From Spirochaetaceae bacterium (GTDB taxonomy: Bacteria > Spirochaetota > Spirochaetia > Treponematales > Breznakiellaceae): a stretch of 11,143 nucleotides of DNA. Position 1 is the stretch's first letter. Every line of letters starts with the position of its first letter. The notes under the pieces are model-generated. The model saw only the letters and a program-made list of their open reading frames with translations, made no database searches and was not told the DNA's origin. Below are positions 6,680-11,143 of the stretch, in pieces. The stretch lies in contig JAIRMP010000198.1 of NCBI GenBank assembly GCA_031258615.1, positions 1 through 11,143 on the forward strand. Direction: 5' to 3'. Made by a program: the position numbers and the translations under genes.

Positions 6680-7723
6680 TCAACTGCCCGGTCTGGTAAA
6701 AATGGTCCACGCCTGGGTTCCGATTTCTGTAAATGATGGGGTAAGAACGACGCCATCCTTTTTTTTAAGCGCATGCACAAGCCTGACGCGCCTGCTTGGG
6801 TCACAGTAAATCATCATGAAACCGCCTCCGCCCGCCCCCGAAATTTTTGCCGATTCGGCGCCGTTGTCCAGCGCGTAACGGTACAGTTCATCAAGAAACG
6901 GGTTTGTAATCGCATCCGCGATCTTTCTCTTTGCAAGCCAGCCGTTCAACAAGCAGTCCGAAAAACTCTTCATGTCGCCCTTTAGCAGCGCCTCTTTCAT
7001 CGATAAGGCCTGTTTTTTTAATTCATGCATATTATCCATGCTGACCTTGTTTTTTTTGCTTGTATTTTCTATTTGCTGGTTTATTATGCTGCTGCTCTCG
7101 CGGGATATTCCGGTATAGTACAGAACGAGAGACGCTTCAAGTTCGTTCCGTATCCAGCGTTTCAGGCGCAACGGATTCACAATAACGCGCTCGTCGTTAT
7201 AGAATTCCATAAAGTTAAAACCGCCAAAAGTCGCGGCGTACTGGTCCTGCTTTCCGCCCGCCAACTTTAAATCCTCACGCTCTATCTTATACGCAAGTGA
7301 GGCGATGTCGTACTCGCCCAGCGGCAGGTTGAGCCATTCCTCGAAGGCCTTTATCACGGCGACAACCATCGTGGAGGACGAACCCAGGCCGGAACCGGCA
7401 GGAGCATCGGAATAGGTTGTCATCGTGAATGAAAGCGGCTTGTGTTTGTTATAATCGGAAACGATTCTGTTGTAAACGCCTGAATGTAGTGATAAAACAT
7501 TTGTAGTCGCAATTATTTCTTCCGATGGGTACTCCTCGATCACGTCAAGATCGGGAGCTTTGAAAACAATTTTCCTGTCGTCAGAGGGTTCTATGATGCA
7601 GTACGCATACATATCAATTGTAGCGTTCAGCACATTCCCGCCGTAAATGCTGTAGTACGCGGCTATATCCGTGCCTCCGCCCGCCAAACCCAGCCGAAGC
7701 GGCGCTTTTGCCCTGATTATCAC
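6680..7723 (-). CDS. GHMP-family sugar kinase, HddA-like (D-glycero-alpha-D-manno-heptose-7-phosphate kinase type)
   Basis: A 347-residue cytosolic kinase. In characterised HddA, ATP phosphorylates D-glycero-D-manno-heptose 7-phosphate on the way to GDP-heptose for surface glycans. Motif 1 is KAPLRLGLAGGGTD (6-19), the ATP-binding motif 2 PAGSGLGSSS (about 108-117), the likely catalytic Asp lies in GGKQDQYA (about D150), and motif 3 is AKISGAGGGGF (about 302-312). GTG at 7723 is preferred as start because it yields the family-typical MIIRAKAPLR; TTG at 7741 would add six residues. It is the last gene of a minus-strand run, 84 bases after the AAA+ gene. No gmhA, gmhB or hddC partner is in view, so the exact sugar is inferred by family only and fucose- or other heptose-type kinases remain possible. 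Confidence 0.85.
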   Translation of the reverse strand: MIIRAKAPLRLGLAGGGTDIAAYYSIYGGNVLNATIDMYAYCIIEPSDDRKIVFKAPDLDVIEEYPSEEIIATTNVLSLHSGVYNRIVSDYNKHKPLSFTMTTYSDAPAGSGLGSSSTMVVAVIKAFEEWLNLPLGEYDIASLAYKIEREDLKLAGGKQDQYAATFGGFNFMEFYNDERVIVNPLRLKRWIRNELEASLVLYYTGISRESSSIINQQIENTSKKNKVSMDNMHELKKQALSMKEALLKGDMKSFSDCLLNGWLAKRKIADAITNPFLDELYRYALDNGAESAKISGAGGGGFMMIYCDPSRRVRLVHALKKKDGVVLTPSFTEIGTQAWTIFTRPGS

Positions 7724-7807
7724 ACCCCAAGCCTGCCACAAACAATGGGAAAAAACAAGTACGACATAATCTGAGGCGGAATTATCGCCGGAATTTTTTG
7801 TGCGGGC

Positions 7808-9166
7808 CTAACGGTTGGCGGCTTTTTTCATGGCGGCCTCACGCAGCGGACGGTAGGCTTCCTGTATTTCGCGCAGAGCCGCCAAAAAAGAATCGCGGGA
7901 CGGCAGCCTTGACGGATCGGCGGAGGCAAGGGTGTCAAGCAGGTAATCAATTTTTTGCATATCCCCGGTAAAGGCAAACATCGCCGAAACATCGTCCTGT
8001 ACGCTCCGCACTAGGCTTTCAACCTGTGCGCCGTCCGTGCCGTACACGCCGGAAATATGGCGTACCAGCCCCTCAAGGACCGCCTCCGCGCCGTCCGTGA
8101 AAATAGAAGCGTCGTTGTACAGCGTCCATTCATTGACGGCGGTGGAAACGCTTTTGCCGGTAAAATCAAGTTTGGCGGGGGGCTTCTTGCCCGCCGGCCC
8201 CTTGCTTACAAGCGACTCGTAAAGTTTTGTCCACAATGTTTCAAGCTTTTTCAGGTACGATCTTTGCCGCATCTCATTGAACGAATTTGTGCCGAGCCCG
8301 GCAAGCCCAAAAACCATGTTCAGCATGAGCGGCCCGTGGCGGTCTACGGAAAGCCCCTTGCACAAAAATGAATATGTTATCTGGTACAGGTAGTAAATCG
8401 TTCTACCTGAGATAAAATTGTAAACATACCCGGTATCACTTTCGTATATGTTGTTGTACATCTGGTTGTTTATATCAATGGCCGTCCTCTCCCCGTCATT
8501 AAACGATTCGAATACCGCCAGCCACATCGCTTTTAACCCTTCCCGCAGGCGCGCCTTCGTTTCATCGTTCACCGTCACATCACGGTAAGTCAGTACATCA
8601 TCCTGACGGCTGCTTTCATCCTGCAAAAACTCGTCAAGAAATGCCCCGTTACTTTCGTAACGCAGGTTTACGATACAAAACCTGTTCAGTATAGGCGCCA
8701 TGATGTTGAAAACAAACGGTATGTTCTGCTTGTAGTTTGCCGCCGATACGACAATGGTCGAGGCCGGCAGTTTCTTGCCGTGCCCTATCGTTCTGTCAAA
8801 GACGAGTTGCAGCATCGCGCCCTGCACGTTTTCCTGCACGGTGCTCAGTTCGTCAAGAAACAGCAGAGACGGGGTGTTCTGTTTTTCGTGCCGGATTATG
8901 TTGCGGTACCAGTAGGGTTCAAGCAGTTCCAGGCGGCTTTCGCCGGAGGGTTTGTCTTCAACGCGCGCCTGAAAGCCCAGAATTTCTTCCTGTGTAAAGC
9001 GGGAGCCTATCAGGGTTTCCAGGTGGTAGCCGCTACGGGCGGCCCAGTTACCGACAATGGTCGATTTTGCCAGCCCGGGGTTGGCCAAAAACAGAACCGG
9101 TACCCCGCTGTGGGCCGAAATGGTGATGGCAAGTTCTATCGTGTCGCGGATTATGTTTATGCCCAT
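7808..9166 (-). CDS. MoxR/RavA-like AAA+ ATPase
   Basis: A 452-residue cytosolic protein, with AAA+ module in about residues 1-190 and a long, mostly helical C-terminal part I do not recognise. Walker A is ANPGLAKS (28-35), Walker B LLFLDE (101-106), sensor 1 is N144 in SAANY, and APILNRF (about 157-163) is the likely arginine-finger segment. Ala before Lys in the P-loop is usual for MoxR/RavA proteins; Ala in place of the first Gly is less usual. MoxR-type ATPases typically act as chaperones that help assemble or insert cofactors into protein complexes, often with a VWA partner, but none is in the window. The start ATG 9166 has GGAAAGGG just upstream (9169-9176). It follows atpH by 38 bases on the same strand, so cotranscription with atpE-F-H is likely. 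Confidence 0.82.
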   Translation of the reverse strand: MGINIIRDTIELAITISAHSGVPVLFLANPGLAKSTIVGNWAARSGYHLETLIGSRFTQEEILGFQARVEDKPSGESRLELLEPYWYRNIIRHEKQNTPSLLFLDELSTVQENVQGAMLQLVFDRTIGHGKKLPASTIVVSAANYKQNIPFVFNIMAPILNRFCIVNLRYESNGAFLDEFLQDESSRQDDVLTYRDVTVNDETKARLREGLKAMWLAVFESFNDGERTAIDINNQMYNNIYESDTGYVYNFISGRTIYYLYQITYSFLCKGLSVDRHGPLMLNMVFGLAGLGTNSFNEMRQRSYLKKLETLWTKLYESLVSKGPAGKKPPAKLDFTGKSVSTAVNEWTLYNDASIFTDGAEAVLEGLVRHISGVYGTDGAQVESLVRSVQDDVSAMFAFTGDMQKIDYLLDTLASADPSRLPSRDSFLAALREIQEAYRPLREAAMKKAANR

Positions 9167-9204
9167 GACCCTTTCCGGCGCAACACGGCGTTCTTGTTAC
9201 GGCA

Positions 9205-9807
9205 TCAGCCTAAACAGGGTTTGCCCGTGGGTTTAACCCCCCCTGTCAGAGTGCGTTCCATCTGCCTCATGCGTCCCAAAACGCTAAAGTCCTCGCGCTT
9301 CCCGCCTATCGTTATGCGGCAGCCGCCCAAAAGTTCATCTCTCAAAACGGTTGTTATGCGCACATCACTAGCGCCTTCCCGTTCCTTTAGCGTTGTCTTT
9401 ACCGCTTCCAGAAAGCCGTCGTCCGGTTTTTCCGCGCAGTCCAGCAAAACGGTCAGGATATTCCGTTTTTCCAGCAGCAGTTCTTCGATTTTACCGATCA
9501 AAAGGCCGGTGTGCTGGAAAAGATTCCGTTGTATCAGCAAGAAGACCACGGCGCAGGCGGCCTCTACCCCGTTTTCCCTGTCCGTAAGCCCGCATTTCCG
9601 CAGCGCCGCCCGCAAAAAGCCGTTGACCCGGGCCGCCGCCGCGCTTCCCGACACAACGTTATGCAGATGGGAAAGGCCGCAAAAGGCCGCCTTTATCACG
9701 CCAAGCCCCGTCTCGCACCGCTCCAAGTCATCATCGTCCATAAACGTGGCCGTCTCCCTTTCGCAGGCTTTTACAAAGGCTCTTGCCCAGCGGTCCGCGG
9801 CGAACAT
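9205..9807 (-). CDS. atpH: F-type ATP synthase subunit delta
   Basis: A 200-residue protein matching the delta/OSCP subunit, which joins the F1 head to the peripheral stalk. The N-terminus (ADRWARAFVKAC) resembles the usual RYA.AL opening. The most telling part is the C-terminus: a DELLGGCRITIGGKREDFSV stretch (about residues 157-176) matches the family's LLGG-hydrophobic-GG-D-SV pattern. It is somewhat longer than the common size of about 180 residues and quite divergent. Its ATG shares one base with the atpF stop (TGATG), typical of translational coupling. Instead of atpA, the next gene is a MoxR-like ATPase. Confidence 0.85.
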   Translation of the reverse strand: MFAADRWARAFVKACERETATFMDDDDLERCETGLGVIKAAFCGLSHLHNVVSGSAAAARVNGFLRAALRKCGLTDRENGVEAACAVVFLLIQRNLFQHTGLLIGKIEELLLEKRNILTVLLDCAEKPDDGFLEAVKTTLKEREGASDVRITTVLRDELLGGCRITIGGKREDFSVLGRMRQMERTLTGGVKPTGKPCLG

Positions 9808-10292
9808 CAGCGTCGTCCCCCAAGCTCGCGCAGAACGAGTTCCGCGTGGGCGCGGGCATCCTCGCCTGAATAGTCGCGGCGCAGCAGCCGCCCAGCCGCG
9901 GCAACGACGAGGGCCGCCGCTTCCGCCCTGAACGCGGCAAACGCGGCCTGCCGTTCCGCCTGTATCTGCCTGCGGGCGCTCTCGACTATACCTTCCCCCT
10001 GAATCTTCGCGTCCGAGATGATGTCCGCCGCCTGCTTTTCCGCCGCCTCGCGTGTCTCCTTCGCAAGCCGCGCCGCCTCCGCCCCGGCGTTCTTCACCTT
10101 CTCCTCGTACATCTGCCGGAGGGTCTTGGCTTCGTCCTTCTCCTTCGCGGCGTTCTCTATTTCCGCCGCTACCTTTGCCGTCCGCTCTTCCATGAATTTT
10201 GTGACGGGCTTGAATAGTATCGCCCGCAGCGCGATGAAGAGGACGGCAATGTTTACAAGGGTGAAAAAAAAGCTTACGGAAAAATCAAGCAT
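9807..10292 (-). CDS. atpF: F-type ATP synthase subunit b
   Basis: A 161-residue peripheral-stalk protein. A single N-terminal membrane helix (about residues 5-27) is followed by the conserved FKPVTKFMEERTAKV stretch and then a long, charged, Ala-rich coiled coil (about 40-135) that would reach up to delta. Length is normal for subunit b. The start lies 7 bases after the atpE stop and the stop overlaps the atpH start by one base, so the three genes form a tight unit. Confidence 0.93.
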   Translation of the reverse strand: MLDFSVSFFFTLVNIAVLFIALRAILFKPVTKFMEERTAKVAAEIENAAKEKDEAKTLRQMYEEKVKNAGAEAARLAKETREAAEKQAADIISDAKIQGEGIVESARRQIQAERQAAFAAFRAEAAALVVAAAGRLLRRDYSGEDARAHAELVLRELGGRR

Positions 10293-10299
10293 GGCGCGC

Positions 10300-10527
10300 T
10301 CAGCTTACTTGTTTGACGATTACAAGGATCGCTACTACAAAGCCGTAGATCGCTGTCGCCTCCGCCAGCGCTATGCCTAAAAAGAAGGCGGTCATGATCT
10401 TGCCGGAAGCTTCCGGCTGCCGCGCTATCGCCTCGGACGTGCGCCCGGTCGCTATGCCAATTCCGATGCCGGCGCCTAGCCCGGACAAAACGGCGAAACC
10501 CGCCGCAAACAAATATACAAAGTCCAT
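10300..10527 (-). CDS. atpE: F-type ATP synthase subunit c
   Basis: A 75-residue hairpin membrane protein, two helices joined by the polar loop RQPEA (36-40), which contacts the rotor stalk. E56 in ALAEATAIYG is the ion-carrying carboxylate of the rotor ring. Compared with Na+-type c subunits (known example Ilyobacter tartaricus), the Gln in helix 1 is replaced by I23 and the Ser after the Glu by A57, while Thr58 and Tyr61 remain. This points to H+ rather than Na+, as inference. AGGAGA (10533-10538) lies 5 bases before the ATG, and a strong promoter lies directly upstream, so this is the first gene of its operon: atpB (subunit a) does not precede it. Confidence 0.96.
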   Translation of the reverse strand: MDFVYLFAAGFAVLSGLGAGIGIGIATGRTSEAIARQPEASGKIMTAFFLGIALAEATAIYGFVVAILVIVKQVS

Positions 10528-10555
10528 GGATATCTCCTGTTTTTGTTACAGTTAA

Positions 10556-10584
10556 ATTATATCGACAAATCACATCAACATCAA
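10556..10584 (-). promoter_or_regulatory. Sigma-70 type promoter of atpE-F-H
   Basis: On the minus strand TTGATG (10579-10584), a 17-base spacer and a perfect TATAAT (10556-10561) lie about 30 bases before the atpE ATG. The predicted leader is about 22 bases and contains the Shine-Dalgarno AGGAGA, unlike the leaderless arrangement of the accessory genes. Confidence 0.75.
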
Positions 10585-10612
10585 TCCCACCGAGAGCCGA
10601 TAACTTAGGCCT

Positions 10613-10670
10613 GGAGTTTGCGGTAAGCCTGCCGCCTTGCGGCGGCTGATACCACCGACCCGCAAACTCC
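10613..10670. repeat. Complete family A nested palindrome
   Basis: Outer arms GGAGTTTGCGG (10613-10623) and CCGCAAACTCC (10660-10670) match perfectly over 11 bases and enclose the hairpin GCCGCC (10631-10636), loop TTGC, GGCGGC (10641-10646). This is the best-preserved copy in the window. It sits just upstream of the atpE promoter. Confidence 0.9.
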
Positions 10671-10673
10671 CAA

Positions 10674-10746
10674 GGCAAAGGCTGTGCCTTTGCCCAACCG
10701 CTTCGCGGTTGCCTGGCAAACTCCTATGGTAAGCCGTAGGCTTACC
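10674..10746. repeat. Chain of three perfect short hairpins with 3-base loops
   Basis: Continuing directly from the palindrome before it are GGCAAAGGC-TGT-GCCTTTGCC (10674-10694), CAACCGC-TTC-GCGGTTG (10695-10711) and GGTAAGCC-GTA-GGCTTACC (10728-10746). An extra right-arm word GCAAACTCC (10716-10724) lies between the last two. Each hairpin uses different arm sequence but the same three-base-loop geometry. Confidence 0.88.
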
Positions 10747-10761
10747 ACTGCCACGTCAAGC

Positions 10762-10857
10762 CGTCATTGCGAGCGAAGCGAAGCAATCCACTGTGCGAAG
10801 CGACTCGCCTGGATTGCTTTGCCTCACAACAACGCAATAACGGCAGGTAGCCTGCCG
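10762..10857. repeat. Family B inverted repeat plus small hairpin
   Basis: The left unit (10762-10790, including GCGAGCGAAGCGAAGCAATC) is partly repeated in inverse orientation at 10810-10842 (TGGATTGCTTTG and onward to ACAACGCAATAACGG). The result is an imperfect inverted pair around a 19-base centre. A perfect hairpin CGGCAGG-TAG-CCTGCCG (10841-10857) follows. Related fragments occur at 1868 and 4936. Similar GCGAGCGAAGC-type repeats are known as dispersed elements in unrelated bacteria. Confidence 0.72.
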
Positions 10858-10991
10858 CATGTAAAACAAGAAAGCCCTCCCATATCTATGTACAAATGTC
10901 ATTTTTTTACAAAAAATTCTCAAAAATTCAAGCAAAATGCTATCTGCCGTCTATATATATGTATGAAGACATTGATGAAAAATGCAAATAA
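10858..10991. other. AT-rich gene-free stretch
   Basis: An A- and T-rich segment after the repeat block. It has a TATATATAT run at 10952-10960 shortly before an ATG at 10963, which could be a promoter for the plus-strand frame at the window's end, but no convincing -35 box or Shine-Dalgarno is visible. An 8-base-arm hairpin (CCAAGCCG, 4-base loop, CGGCTTGG) lies just beyond, at 11000-11019. Nothing else is recognised. Confidence 0.4.
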
Positions 10992-11015
10992 AACCGAAAC
11001 CAAGCCGCCCGCGGC

Positions 11016-11143
11016 TTGGGGCGCAGACTCAGCCTGTGGCATACCGCCTTCGTGGAGGCCATGCACCGGGAACTCAAACACTGGGAAAAACACCTTAGCT
11101 TCGAGGCCGAACACCTGCTGAACGCGGCGCCGCTCGCTATGGA
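11016..11143 (+). CDS. Partial N-terminal frame resembling a nuclease-like (PD-(D/E)XK type) accessory protein
   Basis: The frame is open from 10992 to the window's end and encodes protein-like sequence: LSLWHTAFVEAMHRELKHW, then EKHLSFEAEHLLNAAPLAM. From memory this recalls the opening of a family of uncharacterised nuclease-like proteins (WH.AF.EA...EL, L.F..E..L...PL.ID) abundant in spirochaetes and Firmicutes. The start is unclear; TTG 11016 is given only as a placeholder, and ATG 11061 would cut into the conserved part. The frame ATG 10963 (MKTLMKNANK) is shifted by one base relative to this one, with a palindrome near the change, so a frameshift or repeat insertion at the 5' end is possible. 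The catalytic part would lie outside the window. Confidence 0.4.
   Translation, partial: MGRRLSLWHTAFVEAMHRELKHWEKHLSFEAEHLLNAAPLAM

Noticed and set aside
8780..9931. A 383-codon plus-strand frame across the AAA+ and atpH genes
   Set aside because: It spans two well supported minus-strand genes and reads as low-complexity Ser/Arg/Pro sequence without motifs.
1687..10857. CRISPR array
   Set aside because: The palindromes are unevenly spaced, differ in arm sequence, have no unique spacers of constant length, and no cas gene is present.
1..11143. tRNA or rRNA genes
   Set aside because: No cloverleaf with a conserved T-arm or CCA end and no rRNA-like stretch was recognised by eye on either strand.

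Overview
The window looks like a stretch of an anaerobic, repeat-rich bacterial genome. A core metabolic block and an energy block are separated by mobile or selfish elements. The mix of an Rpn-family PD-(D/E)XK gene, an AAA/DUF4143 ATPase, an aldo/keto reductase with a ferredoxin tail and a long C/G homopolymer recalls host-associated spirochaetes such as gut Treponema. That assignment is an impression from gene content, not a demonstrated one.

Left part (1-2061): the 3' end of an IS4-superfamily transposase gene, then on the minus strand an intact Rpn-family nuclease gene. Directly upstream of it lies a decapitated second copy that keeps its promoter and first 23 codons and then runs into palindromic repeats. 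The truncated frame ends with its stop overlapping the ATG of the intact gene (ATGA).

Middle (2062-4927): a plus-strand pair, an aldo/keto reductase with two C-terminal Cys clusters, followed 16 bases later by glmS (glucosamine-6-phosphate synthase). A hairpin-filled gap of about 340 bases follows, then a plus-strand AAA/DUF4143 ATPase (5301-6611) with an apparently leaderless promoter. A run of 16 C residues lies between this gene and the convergent gene beyond it.

Right part (6680-10584, minus strand): a strong promoter drives atpE-atpF-atpH (F-type ATP synthase c, b and delta). These are followed not by atpA but by a MoxR/RavA-like AAA+ ATPase and an HddA-like GHMP sugar kinase. The a subunit and all F1 catalytic subunits except delta are absent. 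Upstream of the atp promoter lies a second dense block of perfect short hairpins. The window ends inside a plus-strand frame that resembles the N-terminus of another nuclease-like protein.

Three features recur. (1) Perfect short-loop palindromes lie in chains between genes, and two more sit in frame inside genes. (2) The Rpn gene, its truncated copy and the DUF4143 gene share a -10 box exactly 6 bases before the ATG and no Shine-Dalgarno, which suggests leaderless mRNAs. (3) The ATP synthase cluster is partial and has unusual partners.
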